Origin: 34-65-8 sp964516135
GTDB lineage: Bacteria; Pseudomonadota; Alphaproteobacteria; Sphingomonadales; Sphingomonadaceae
Direction: 5' to 3'
Length of the DNA stretch: 64,000 nt
NCBI GenBank assembly: GCA_964516135.1
Contig: CAZEWN010000012.1
Coordinates: 27,444 to 91,443, forward strand
The position numbers were made by a program, and so were the translations under genes. Of this stretch, positions 18,407-26,705 are shown piece by piece (positions within the stretch are counted from its first letter, which is position 1; every line of letters starts with the position of its first letter). The notes under the pieces are model-generated. The model ran no database searches and was not told where the DNA came from. It worked only from the letters and a program-made list of their open reading frames with translations.

Positions 18407-18434
18407 TTGCGGTTCACGCCGCGCGTTTTATACG
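18407..18434 (+). promoter_or_regulatory. Candidate promoter for the ornithine decarboxylase gene
   Basis: TTGCGG at 18407-18412 and TATACG at 18429-18434 are spaced by 16 bp, a reasonable sigma-70-like pair in a G+C-rich genome. It would give a leader of about 70 nt before the TTG start at 18511. No experimental support; the -10 is close to consensus. Confidence 0.45.
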
Positions 18435-18439
18435 CGCAC

Positions 18440-18513
18440 CCCGCAGCCCCAAGGGGACTTCCAAACCGCAAGGCTGCCTCGTTCAAACTTATGTTTGGGG
18501 GTCCCTTGAGTTG
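18440..18513 (+). promoter_or_regulatory. Structured 5' leader of the decarboxylase gene (speF-RNA-like candidate)
   Basis: CAAGGGGAC (18450-18458) can pair with GTCCCTTG (18501-18508) with one bulged G. Inside, CCAAAC (18461-18466) can pair with GTTTGG (18493-18498), while a competing local hairpin CAAAC-TTAT-GTTTG is also possible. The outer stem ends 2 nt before the TTG start and would cover the GGGGG that must serve as ribosome site. Alphaproteobacterial ornithine decarboxylase genes carry a described leader called the speF motif. Whether this is that RNA needs a covariance search. Confidence 0.4.
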
Positions 18514-19713
18514 CACATCCATCCTGACGCACGGTCTGTAGTTCGCGCCCTTGCGCCGGACGAGCCGGTAATTCTCAACCGCCCGCATGCCGCGGCGCGC
18601 GCTGCCCGCTTCTTCGTCGAGAAGTTTCCGGGCAAATCGCTCTATGCGGTCAAGGCGAATCCTTCGCCGGAACTGCTGCAAATCCTGTTTGCCAACGGCG
18701 TGACCCATTACGACGTCGCCTCGATTGCGGAAGTGCGGCTGGTGCGTGCGACGCTGCCGGAGGCGGAGTTGTGCTTCATGCACCCGGTCAAGACCCCGCG
18801 CGCCATCGCGGAATCCTATTTCGAACACGGCGTGCGTACCTTCAGCCTCGACACGATCGAAGAACTCGAAAAGATCGTCGACGCCACCACCGCGCCTGAC
18901 GGCTCGGCGGCTACCGACCTGCGCCTGCTGGTGCGGATGCGCGTGTCGAGCGAATATTCGGAACTGAGCCTGGCGTCGAAGTTTGGCGTCGATCTCGCCG
19001 ATGCGGCGGGCCTGCTCCAAACCACCCGCCAGCATTGCGACTGGCTGGGCGTGTGTTTTCACGTCGGCAGCCAGGCGATGACCCCGTTCGCCTACGTCCA
19101 GGCGCTGGAGCGCGTGCGCGCGGCCGTGGCCGAGGCGGGCGTGGTGATCGACGTGGTCGACGTGGGCGGGGGCTTTCCCAGCGTTTATCCGGGCATGGAG
19201 CCGCCGCCGCTGGAAGATTACTTCGGTGTGATCAGCCGTCACTACGAAGCGCTGCCGATCGCCTATAACGCAGAGCTGTGGTGCGAGCCCGGCCGCGCGC
19301 TCTGCGCCGAGTATTCCTCGCTGATCGTGCGGATCGAGAAGCGTCGCGGCGACGAGCTTTACATCAACGACGGCGCCTATGGCGCGCTTTACGATGCGGC
19401 GCACGTCGACTGGCGTTTTCCGGTTGCCGCGCTGGAAGACGATCTGCGCGACCCGGCGCAGGAATTCGCCTTCTACGGGCCGACCTGCGACGATGCCGAT
19501 TACATGAAGGGCCCCTTCATGCTGCCAGGCGACATCCAGGCGGGCGATTACATCGAGATCGGGATGCTGGGCGCCTATGGCGCGGCGATGAAGACCGGCT
19601 TCAACGGCTTCGGCAACGCCCGGCAGATCGTGGTCGAGGACGAGCCGATGGCCAGCCTCTATCGTGGTCGGCGCGAGCTTCCCGCGATCGACAACGTCGT
19701 CAGCCTGCGCTGA
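18511..19713 (+). CDS. Type III PLP-dependent ornithine/lysine decarboxylase
   Basis: Makes putrescine from ornithine (possibly cadaverine from lysine), feeding the carboxynorspermidine enzymes upstream. The 400-residue eukaryotic-type ODC fold has the PLP lysine K48 in SLYAVKANPSPELLQ, the glycine loop DVGGGFPS, EPGRAL, and the catalytic cysteine block GPTCDDADYM near the C-terminus. The only sensible start is TTG at 18511, with GGGGG 8-12 nt upstream. A poor start codon plus a foldable leader suggests tight translational control, probably by polyamines. Separated from nspC by 174 bp. Confidence 0.9.
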   Translation: MHIHPDARSVVRALAPDEPVILNRPHAAARAARFFVEKFPGKSLYAVKANPSPELLQILFANGVTHYDVASIAEVRLVRATLPEAELCFMHPVKTPRAIAESYFEHGVRTFSLDTIEELEKIVDATTAPDGSAATDLRLLVRMRVSSEYSELSLASKFGVDLADAAGLLQTTRQHCDWLGVCFHVGSQAMTPFAYVQALERVRAAVAEAGVVIDVVDVGGGFPSVYPGMEPPPLEDYFGVISRHYEALPIAYNAELWCEPGRALCAEYSSLIVRIEKRRGDELYINDGAYGALYDAAHVDWRFPVAALEDDLRDPAQEFAFYGPTCDDADYMKGPFMLPGDIQAGDYIEIGMLGAYGAAMKTGFNGFGNARQIVVEDEPMASLYRGRRELPAIDNVVSLR

Positions 19714-19725
19714 TCGGGCGCCCGG

Positions 19726-21933
19726 TCAGTCCACCGGGGCCGTTCCGGGCACTACCTCCAGGAAATGCGGCCGCGACTGGTCGCGCTTACCTTCGGTCGC
19801 CCCGGCGGTTCCCGGCTTCTTGGGAAGGCCGGCGGCGGCGATGGTGTAGGGGGAAATACGGTGGCGGGTGCACAGGCCGCCCGCGCCGTCGTTCACCATG
19901 GGCGTCTCGAATTCGACCCCGATCTCATCGCCGTTACTGTAGATCACCGTGCAAACCGCGAGCTGGCCTTCGCCAAGATCCAGCACCAGTTCAGTGTCGA
20001 GCGGCACGCCGACGAGACCCGCAATTCCTGCCCCGGTCCGCGAGATGTCGCGCATCACCGCATTGTAGTAATAATCCTCATGGATGGCGCCGATCCGGCG
20101 GAATACCGAGCGTCGGTCAGGGCGGAACTTGTCCGGCCCCTCTGGCTCCAGTTCGAAAGCGCCCTGCGCGAATTTCTCCAGGACCGCGTGTTCGGGCATG
20201 GGCTTTGCGTAAAGGTAGCCCTGGACTAGCTTGGCCCCCTTGTCGCGAACCACCTCGAGCTGGTCGAACGCCTCGACCCCTTCGACTGTGGTTTCCATAC
20301 CCAGTGCGTTCGACAAGCCTACGATGGCGGCGATGATCTTGGCGCTGTTCTTGTCCTTTTGGGTGCAGGAATCCACAAAGCTGCGATCGACCTTGATCTT
20401 GTCGAAGGGCGCGGCGCGCAGATAGCTGAGCGAGGAATAGCCGGTGCCGAAATCGTCGAGCGCCAGCCGCACACCGATACCCTTGAGTGTGGCGAAGATG
20501 CGCTCGGTGGTCTCGTTGTCGCCGACAAAGATGCTTTCCGTCAGCTCAAGTTCGAGGCGGTCGGGGGCAAGGCCGGTTGCCGCAAGCACGTTGGTGACCA
20601 CGCTCGGGAAAGCGGGGTTGACGAACTGGGTCGCTGATACGTTGACCGCCACCCGCACGCTGGCGGGCCACTTGAGTGCCGCCTCGCATGCCTGGCGCAG
20701 CGCCCATTCCCCCAGCGTGTTGATCAGGTCGCTTTCCTCCGCGATCGGGATGAAGGCGGCGGGGCTGATGAAGCCGCGCTCGGGATGCTCCCAGCGCATC
20801 AGCGCTTCGAGGCATACAACCGCACCGCTCTCGATAGAGACGACTGGTTGGTAGTGCATCGACAACTGGCCGTCAGTGAGCGCGGCGCGCAGGTCGTCGA
20901 GCGTCTGCTGGCGGACTTCCTCTTCGTTCTTGAGGTCGCTCGAATAAAACCGGAACTGGCCGCGTCCGCCATTCTTCGAGGCATAGAGCGCGAGGTCGGC
21001 ACTGCGGATCAGCTTTTCGCGGTCGTCGCCGTCGAATGGCGCCACTGCAATGCCGACCGAAGCACCGATGATCGCGCGCTTGTCATCTTCCAGCGGGTAG
21101 GGCTGCGACAGGATTTGAATGATCTTGTCGGCCAGTTCGCCCAGCTTGCCGCGATCCTCCTCGTCGAGCAGCATGACCTGAAACTCGTCGCCGCCCAGCC
21201 GTGCCACCTTGCCCCGATCACCCACGATCCGCGTCAGGCGCTCGGCCACCTGCACGAGCAGCGCGTCGCCGGCCTGATGCCCGAGCGTGTCGTTGACGTG
21301 CTTGAACTTGTCGAGATCGAGCATCATCAGCGCGACCGCGCGGCCCGCGCTCTTGAACGCGGCGAGCGTGCCATCGAGCGCGCGGTTCATGTTGTGGCGA
21401 TTGGCGAGGCCGGTAAGCGAATCGTATTCTGCCAGGCGCGAATCCGCCATCTGCCGTTCGTATTCGACCGTCACGTCCTTGGCGCTGCCGCGGTATCCCA
21501 CGAATTCGCCAGCGCCGTCGCGCACGGGGTGGCCCGACAGGCACCACCAAGTTTGGCGAATGTCACTTTGCGACTTGCCGAGAGCGAAGCGGACGACCTG
21601 CTCGCGGATGGGTTTGCGGGCTTTGAGCTGGAAGGTCAGCGAGCGACCGCCGTTGTCGCTGGCCGTGTCTTCGTCGATTTCGAACACATGTTCGAGCGGC
21701 TGGCCAGTGAGGGCACCGGCGCTCCCGCCGAGCGTGTCGACTGCATTGTCCGACAGGTAGACGAGCCGGCCTTCGCTGTCGGTCGCCCAGATCCAGGCGA
21801 TCCCGGTGCGGTCGAAATCGTCGAGCACGCGCGCGCGCAGATCGCTCGCGGCGGTAGGCATGGGGGCCGCAGTGGGCGCCGCCTCGCCAGTCCTGCGGCC
21901 CTTGAGGAAATTCATCGCCATGGTCCCGCTCAT
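19726..21933 (-). CDS. PAS-GGDEF-EAL-PilZ cyclic-di-GMP protein
   Basis: A 735-residue cytoplasmic regulator with four modules in order: PAS (about 30-150), GGDEF with intact RLGGDEF, EAL with CLEALMRWEHPE, the ELTES and DDFGTGYS metal-site blocks, and a C-terminal PilZ domain (RPDRRSVFRRIGAI, then DISRTGAGI). Both catalytic signatures are intact, so it could be bifunctional. No RxxD inhibitory site precedes GGDEF. The PilZ module suggests that c-di-GMP feedback gates the activity. No flagellar or cellulose genes are nearby. Confidence 0.9.
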   Translation of the reverse strand: MSGTMAMNFLKGRRTGEAAPTAAPMPTAASDLRARVLDDFDRTGIAWIWATDSEGRLVYLSDNAVDTLGGSAGALTGQPLEHVFEIDEDTASDNGGRSLTFQLKARKPIREQVVRFALGKSQSDIRQTWWCLSGHPVRDGAGEFVGYRGSAKDVTVEYERQMADSRLAEYDSLTGLANRHNMNRALDGTLAAFKSAGRAVALMMLDLDKFKHVNDTLGHQAGDALLVQVAERLTRIVGDRGKVARLGGDEFQVMLLDEEDRGKLGELADKIIQILSQPYPLEDDKRAIIGASVGIAVAPFDGDDREKLIRSADLALYASKNGGRGQFRFYSSDLKNEEEVRQQTLDDLRAALTDGQLSMHYQPVVSIESGAVVCLEALMRWEHPERGFISPAAFIPIAEESDLINTLGEWALRQACEAALKWPASVRVAVNVSATQFVNPAFPSVVTNVLAATGLAPDRLELELTESIFVGDNETTERIFATLKGIGVRLALDDFGTGYSSLSYLRAAPFDKIKVDRSFVDSCTQKDKNSAKIIAAIVGLSNALGMETTVEGVEAFDQLEVVRDKGAKLVQGYLYAKPMPEHAVLEKFAQGAFELEPEGPDKFRPDRRSVFRRIGAIHEDYYYNAVMRDISRTGAGIAGLVGVPLDTELVLDLGEGQLAVCTVIYSNGDEIGVEFETPMVNDGAGGLCTRHRISPYTIAAAGLPKKPGTAGATEGKRDQSRPHFLEVVPGTAPVD

Positions 21934-21963
21934 GCGGCCATGGTGGTTTAATTTACGCTAATT

Positions 21964-23184
21964 TCAGGCTGCCTCGCGCAATTCGAGCGCGAGCCGGTCC
22001 CAGATCTCGACCAATGCGGATGTCAGCTCGTCCATCATTGCTTCAGTGTGCGCGGGGCCGGGGGTGAAGCGCAGCCGCTCCGTGCCGCGCGGTACCGTGG
22101 GGAAGTTGATCGGCTGCACGTAGGCGCCGTATTCGGCCAGCAGGATGTCGCTGATCTTCTTGGCACGAACGGGATCGCCGACCATCAAGGGCACGATGTG
22201 AGTGACGCTCTGCATCACCGGCAGCCCGGCGGCGGCGAACTTGGCCTTCAATGCGGAGGCGGCGGCCTGCTGCGCGTCGCGTTCCTCGCTCGAACCTTTG
22301 AGGTGTTTTACCGCGGCGAGCACGCCCGCAACCAGCACGGGCGAGAGCGAGGTGGTGAAGATGAAGCCGGGGGCATAGCTGCGAATGCAATCGACGATGC
22401 GACTGTCAGCGGCGATGTAGCCGCCCATTACGCCGAACGCCTTGCCCAGCGTTCCTTCGATGATGTCGATCCGGTGCGCCGCCTCGTCGCGTTCGGAGAT
22501 GCCGCCGCCATGCGCGCCGTACATGCCGACCGCGTGGACCTCGTCGATGTAGGTGAGCGCGTTGTACTTGTCGGCAAGGTCGCAGATCGCGTGGATCGGC
22601 GCGACGTCCCCATCCATCGAATAGACGCTTTCGAACGCGATCAGCTTGGGCGTCGCCGCGTCCTCGGCCGCGAGCAGTTCCTCGAGATGGGCGAGGTCGT
22701 TGTGGCGGAACACGCGCTTCTCGCAGCCCGAGTTGCGAATGCCGGCGATCATGCTCGCGTGATTCAGTTCATCGGAGAAGATGACGCAGCCCGGCAGCAG
22801 CTTGCCCAGCGTGGAGAGCGTGGCGTCGTTCGACACGTACCCGCTGGTGAACAGCAGTGCCGCGTTCTTGCCGTGGAGGTCGGCAAGCTCGCTTTCCAAC
22901 TCCACGTGCAGATGCGTGTTGCCGCCGATGTTGCGGGTGCCGCCGCTGCCCGCGCCAACGTCATGCAGTGCGTCTTCCATCGCGGCGATCACCTTGGGGT
23001 GCTGGCCCATCGCGAGGTAATCGTTGGAGCACCAGACAGTGATCGGCTTGGGCCCATTGTGGCCGTGGAAACAGCGCGCGTTGGGAAACGCGCCCTTGTT
23101 GCGCAGGATGTCGATGAACACGCGATAGCGGCCTTCGGCATGAAGGCGGTCGATCGCCTGGTCGAAGATCTGGTCGTAATTCAT
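21964..23184 (-). CDS. hemA: 5-aminolevulinate synthase
   Basis: First committed enzyme of tetrapyrrole synthesis by the C4 (Shemin) route: glycine plus succinyl-CoA to 5-aminolevulinate. The 406-residue PLP enzyme carries its lysine at K248 in GTLGKAFGV, with HNDLAHLEELL and the SYAPGFIFTTSLSP block of the family. The start at 23184 (MNYDQIFDQAIDRL) matches family N-termini; the longer open frame to 23367 is spurious. Use of the C4 route fits an alphaproteobacterium. Upstream lie 300 bp without a gene, containing a perfect 15-bp palindrome. Confidence 0.95.
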   Translation of the reverse strand: MNYDQIFDQAIDRLHAEGRYRVFIDILRNKGAFPNARCFHGHNGPKPITVWCSNDYLAMGQHPKVIAAMEDALHDVGAGSGGTRNIGGNTHLHVELESELADLHGKNAALLFTSGYVSNDATLSTLGKLLPGCVIFSDELNHASMIAGIRNSGCEKRVFRHNDLAHLEELLAAEDAATPKLIAFESVYSMDGDVAPIHAICDLADKYNALTYIDEVHAVGMYGAHGGGISERDEAAHRIDIIEGTLGKAFGVMGGYIAADSRIVDCIRSYAPGFIFTTSLSPVLVAGVLAAVKHLKGSSEERDAQQAAASALKAKFAAAGLPVMQSVTHIVPLMVGDPVRAKKISDILLAEYGAYVQPINFPTVPRGTERLRFTPGPAHTEAMMDELTSALVEIWDRLALELREAA

Positions 23185-23484
23185 CGCGTGGCCTGTCAGC
23201 GCCGCCCGACCGCGGCTTTCCCCCGGCGCAATAGGGGCTATGCCGCGCCATTTCCACCGCGATGTTTGCGAACGATTCGCAGTTTTGCGCGGAGCGAGCG
23301 CGGGCGGTGTCACACTTGTCACACTGTCCAGGCCGCATTTTTTTGACCCTGCGCGAGCGCGTATCACGTTGTGCGCTAGCTGCTGGTGCGGTCGTCATGT
23401 TCTGCCCGTGCCCGTGTCCATCGCGTCGAGGGAATCAGCGCACGCTAGCGAGCGGAATCGGAGTAGGAAAATGGATTGGCCGCC
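23185..23484. promoter_or_regulatory. hemA upstream region with palindrome TGCGAACGATTCGCA
   Basis: This 300-bp gap between murI and hemA (both minus strand) holds no credible gene. At 23267-23281 there is a perfect palindrome, TGCGAA-CGA-TTCGCA, starting 83 bp ahead of the hemA ATG and placed where an operator or promoter-proximal site would be. It does not match the FNR/FixK consensus. A second feature is a paired CACACTTGTCACACTG stretch near 23311. No Fur-like box was seen. Confidence 0.4.
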
Positions 23485-24279
23485 TCAGAACTTTTCCAGC
23501 CGATCAATCCCGTGCGCGGCGAAGGCCGGAGCGAGTCGCCGGAAGTCGTCCAGGGCACCGGTGGTGACGGCGATATCGGCCCCGGAGCGAGCAAACGTTT
23601 GCCCCTCGGTCAGGCTGGCGATGCGCCGGGCGATGCCCTCGGCCCCGTCGATCAGCCGCACGCTGTCGCCCAGCTCCGCCGCCAGTTCATCGCGCAGCAG
23701 CGGGAAGTGCGTGCAGGCGAGCACCAGGGTGTCGAGTTCCGGCCCGCGCGGATGGTGGCGCAAGCCTGCCAGCGCTGCACGGATCGTCGCCTCATTGAGC
23801 GGCTCGCCGCGCAGCTTCGCCTCAGCCGCGGCGACCAGGCCGGGCGCGGCGTGGCGCAGTAGCACATGACCATTCCCAAATTCGGCTTCCAGCTTGTCGA
23901 CATAGACCTGGCGCACCGTCGCCTCGGTCCCAAGCAGGCCGATCACCCCGGTTTGCGTGATCGCGGCGGCGGGTTTGATCGCGGGCACGGTGCCCACAAT
24001 CGGGATTTCCAGCACTTCGCGCACCATGCCCAGTGCGATCGTGCTGGCGGTGTTACAGGCAATGCAGGCGAGGCGCGGGCGGAACCGTTCGCTCATCCGC
24101 CCGAGCAGGCCGGCGACGCGCGCGGCGATCTGCGCCTCGCTCTTGGAACCATAGGGCAGCCCGGCCATGTCGGCGGCGTAGATCACCGGCGCTTGCGGCA
24201 GCACGCGGCGCAGCGCGGCCAGCACCGATAGCCCGCCGACGCCCGAATCGAACATGAGTATGGGTGAATGTGCTTCCAA
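23485..24279 (-). CDS. murI: Glutamate racemase
   Basis: Supplies D-glutamate for peptidoglycan. The 264-residue cofactor-independent racemase opens with PILMFDSGVGGLSVL and has both catalytic cysteines in their usual contexts, ACNTAS and ACTHFPLL. The start is a TTG at 24279 with GGAG just upstream. An ATG at residue 9 would cut into the conserved FDSGVGG strand, so TTG is kept. The divergent murI-plsY promoter region is almost filled by a REP-like repeat. Confidence 0.93.
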   Translation of the reverse strand: MEAHSPILMFDSGVGGLSVLAALRRVLPQAPVIYAADMAGLPYGSKSEAQIAARVAGLLGRMSERFRPRLACIACNTASTIALGMVREVLEIPIVGTVPAIKPAAAITQTGVIGLLGTEATVRQVYVDKLEAEFGNGHVLLRHAAPGLVAAAEAKLRGEPLNEATIRAALAGLRHHPRGPELDTLVLACTHFPLLRDELAAELGDSVRLIDGAEGIARRIASLTEGQTFARSGADIAVTTGALDDFRRLAPAFAAHGIDRLEKF

Positions 24280-24288
24280 TGCTCCAGA

Positions 24289-24401
24289 TCCGTTCGGGCT
24301 GAGCTTGCCTGCGACCGCGAAGGCGGTTGTCGAAGCCCCTGACTTTGCTCATACGGAGTTAACGGCAGAGACGGCCCTTCGACAAGCTCAGGGCGAACGG
24401 A
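24289..24401. repeat. REP-like inverted repeat in the murI-plsY promoter region
   Basis: The right arm (24373-24401) reversed reads TCCGTTCGCCCTGAGCTTG then TCGAAGGGCC. The left arm (24289-24337) reads TCCGTTCGGGCTGAGCTTG, then about 20 extra bases that form their own hairpin (ACCGC-GAAG-GCGGT), then TGTCGAAGCC. This is a dispersed-palindrome type that I know from sphingomonad genomes. It occupies nearly all of the 131 bp between two divergent essential genes, and its right arm supplies the GGAG used by plsY. Confidence 0.7.
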
Positions 24402-24410
24402 GTTTGGGGA

Positions 24411-25013
24411 TTGGGACCTGTTCAACTGACGATCGATGCGCTGCTGGCAGCGCTGCTCGGCTACGCACTCGGCTCGATCCCGTTTGGCTTGTTGCTGACG
24501 CGGATGGCGGGGCTGGGCGACGTGCGCGAGATCGGTAGCGGCAGCATCGGCGCGACCAACGTGCTGCGGACGGGAAACAAGGGACTGGCGGCGGCGACCG
24601 TGCTGCTGGATGCAGGCAAGGGCGTGGCGGCGGTGTTGATTGCGGGCGCGCTGTGGCCGGGGACAGAGGGCGTGGCCGCCATCGGCGCGATCATCGGCCA
24701 TTGTTTCCCCGTCTGGTTGCGTTTCAAGGGCGGCAAGGGGTTCGCCACGGCGGCGGGCGTGCTGGCGGCGCTCGCCTGGCCGGTGGTGCTTATCTGCGCG
24801 GCGGTGTGGGCGGGGGCGCTGGCGCTGAGCCGGATTTCCTCGGTATCCTCGCTGGTCGCGGTGATCGCCGCGCCGATCACCGCGTGGGCGATGGGCTATT
24901 CCGGGCTGGTCTGGGTGCTGATCGTCATCGCCGCAATCGTGGTATTCCAGCACCGCGCGAACATCGCCCGCCTGCGTGCCGGAACGGAGCCGAAAGTCGG
25001 CAGCAAATCGTGA
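24411..25013 (+). CDS. plsY: Glycerol-3-phosphate acyltransferase PlsY
   Basis: Membrane enzyme transferring acyl from acyl-phosphate to glycerol-3-phosphate, the first step of phospholipid synthesis. 200 residues, about five membrane segments, with the three conserved loops: SGSIGATNVLRTG, the GHCFPVWLRFKGGKGFATA block, and the later C-terminal HRANIARL. The start is a TTG at 24411 with GGAG 8 nt upstream inside the repeat arm; no in-frame ATG fits better. The stop overlaps the GTG of dprA (GTGA). Confidence 0.92.
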   Translation: MGPVQLTIDALLAALLGYALGSIPFGLLLTRMAGLGDVREIGSGSIGATNVLRTGNKGLAAATVLLDAGKGVAAVLIAGALWPGTEGVAAIGAIIGHCFPVWLRFKGGKGFATAAGVLAALAWPVVLICAAVWAGALALSRISSVSSLVAVIAAPITAWAMGYSGLVWVLIVIAAIVVFQHRANIARLRAGTEPKVGSKS

Positions 25014-26113
25014 GCGAGGCGGACCCGACGCTCTCACAGGACGAAGCCTTCGCGCGCATTCGGCTGCTGCGTTCGCCCAATGTCGGCCCGGTCACTTACG
25101 CGCACCTGCTCCAGCGGTTCGGCAATGCGATCGCGGCGCTGGAGGCGCTGCCCGATATCGTGCGGAGGGGCGGGCGGGCCTACCAGCCCGTGGCAGCCGA
25201 AAAGGTAGAGGCGGAGGTCATGACTGTGCGCGCCGCCGGGGCGCGCTACCTGTTCCACGACCAGCCCGGTTATCCGGCCTTGCTGCGCGAGCTCGAAAGC
25301 GCGCCGCCGATCCTGACCTTTCGCGGCGACCTGTCGCTGATGGGGCGACCTTGCGTCGCGATGGTCGGCGCGCGCAACGCCAGCGCCGCTGCGGTGAAGC
25401 TGGCGCGCGAATTTGCCGCGGGGCTGGCGGGGGAGGGCTATACCGTCGTTTCCGGGCTGGCGCGCGGCATCGACGGCGCGGCGCATGATGGCGCGCTCCC
25501 GGCCACCATCGGCGTGATCGCGAGCGGGATCGACATCGCCTATCCGCCGCAGCACGCCAAGTTGCAGGAGCGGATTGCCACCGAGGGCCTGCTCATCGCC
25601 GAACAGCCGCCCGGCACCGAGCCGCGCGGCAGCCACTTTCCCAGTCGCAACCGCATCATCGCTGGCCTCGCGGCGGGAACGCTGGTGGTGGAGGCCGCGC
25701 CGAAGTCCGGCTCGCTGATCACCGCGCGGCTGGCGGCGGAAGCGGGGCGCGAGGTCATGGCGATCCCCGGCAGCCCGCTCGACGCGCGCAGCCAGGGCTG
25801 CAACCACCTGATCCGCGAAGGCGCGGTGCTGGTCCAGTCGCCCGAGGACGTGGTCGAGCTGCTGAGCGGCTTCGACGGCACCCCGCGCTCGACCTTCCGC
25901 GAACCGCTGCCGCCGGGCTGGGATGCGGGCGAGGACTTCGCTGACGCCGAACCCGCCGACATCGCCGGGTTACTGACCAGCGCGCCGGTGGCGGTGGACG
26001 AACTTATCCGCCAGTCAGGCGCGGGTGCGGCGGCGGTGCAGATGGCGCTGCTGGAACTGGAACTGGGCGGGCGGCTGGAGCGGCACGCGGGGGGGCGGGT
26101 GAGTCTTTGCTAA
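25010..26113 (+). CDS. dprA: DNA-processing protein DprA
   Basis: Loads RecA on incoming single-stranded DNA during natural transformation. 367 residues with an N-terminal helix-hairpin-helix/SAM-like part, the Rossmann-fold core (AMVGARNASAAAVKLAREF, VSGLARGIDGAAH, SRNRIIAGLA) and a C-terminal winged-helix (DprA_WH) part. The GTG at 25010 overlaps the plsY stop by 4 bp; the same frame stays open upstream but only as plsY shadow. No other competence gene is visible in the window. Confidence 0.92.
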   Translation: MSEADPTLSQDEAFARIRLLRSPNVGPVTYAHLLQRFGNAIAALEALPDIVRRGGRAYQPVAAEKVEAEVMTVRAAGARYLFHDQPGYPALLRELESAPPILTFRGDLSLMGRPCVAMVGARNASAAAVKLAREFAAGLAGEGYTVVSGLARGIDGAAHDGALPATIGVIASGIDIAYPPQHAKLQERIATEGLLIAEQPPGTEPRGSHFPSRNRIIAGLAAGTLVVEAAPKSGSLITARLAAEAGREVMAIPGSPLDARSQGCNHLIREGAVLVQSPEDVVELLSGFDGTPRSTFREPLPPGWDAGEDFADAEPADIAGLLTSAPVAVDELIRQSGAGAAAVQMALLELELGGRLERHAGGRVSLC

Positions 26114-26127
26114 TAATCCCCACACTT

Positions 26128-26598
26128 CGTCACCCCGGCCTTGAGCCGGGGCCCAGCTCCCTTCTGCGCTGAAGCAATGGACAGTGAACAGCACGGCGGC
26201 TGGGTCTACATCATGGCCAACCGCTATCGCGGGACGATGTACGTCGGCGTCACCGCTGACCTTGCTGCCCGTATCCATCAGCACCGTATCGGGCGCGGCT
26301 CACAATTTTGCTCCGAGCACGGACTGACGCGCCTGGTCTGGGCCGAGTTCACCGAACCGATCGACGCCGCGATCGCCCATGAAAAGCGGCTCAAACGCTG
26401 GCGGCGCCAGTGGAAATTCGAGCTGATCGAAAAGGGCAATCCCGACTGGCTCGATCTGTTCGATCAACTGGCAGGCTAGCCGTCCCTTCAACGTCAGCCC
26501 GGACTTGATCCGGGCCGAGGCTGGTTATGAGATTGTGCGCGAGGCTTGCGACCTTGCGCCAAAGAAAAGCTGGGCCCCGGCTCAAGGCCGGGGTGACG
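26128..26598. mobile_element. GIY-YIG gene bracketed by perfect 31-bp inverted repeats
   Basis: 26128-26158 and the reverse complement of 26568-26598 are identical over 31 bp (CGTCACCCCGGCCTTGAGCC, then GGGGCCCAGCT). Each arm is itself a small palindrome of the CGTCACCCCGG-CCGGGG type. A third, shorter copy sits at 26492-26516, just after the gene. The bracketed unit contains only the GIY-YIG gene and lies between dprA and topA. Perfect identity of the arms suggests recent arrival or ongoing conversion. Confidence 0.7.
26177..26479 (+). CDS. Stand-alone GIY-YIG domain protein
   Basis: A 100-residue protein consisting almost only of a GIY-YIG nuclease domain: VYIMANRYRGTMYVGVT carries the paired tyrosines, with an arginine (ARIHQHR) and a later glutamate (AIAHEKRLKRW) in family positions. 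The ATG at 26177 follows the repeat arm; an earlier frame would translate the repeat. Such small proteins are widespread and functionally unassigned. Its position between inverted REP copies links it to repeat mobility by inference only. Confidence 0.85.
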   Translation: MDSEQHGGWVYIMANRYRGTMYVGVTADLAARIHQHRIGRGSQFCSEHGLTRLVWAEFTEPIDAAIAHEKRLKRWRRQWKFELIEKGNPDWLDLFDQLAG

Positions 26599-26705
26599 AG
26601 ATAGCGGTGGGGTGACGGGGCTGAGGGTTTGGGGTTGACCTTTGCTTTCGACCCCAGCCACCCTCGCGCGTACACGTATACGCGTAGGGACAACCTGAAA
26701 CTCAC

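Noticed and set aside
23185..23367. N-terminal extension of hemA to 23367
   Set aside because: The extra 61 residues are unlike the family, and the ATG at 23184 begins the conserved N-terminus.
24653..25009. Upstream extension of dprA inside plsY
   Set aside because: Reads plsY in another frame; the GTG at 25010 in a GTGA overlap is the natural coupled start.
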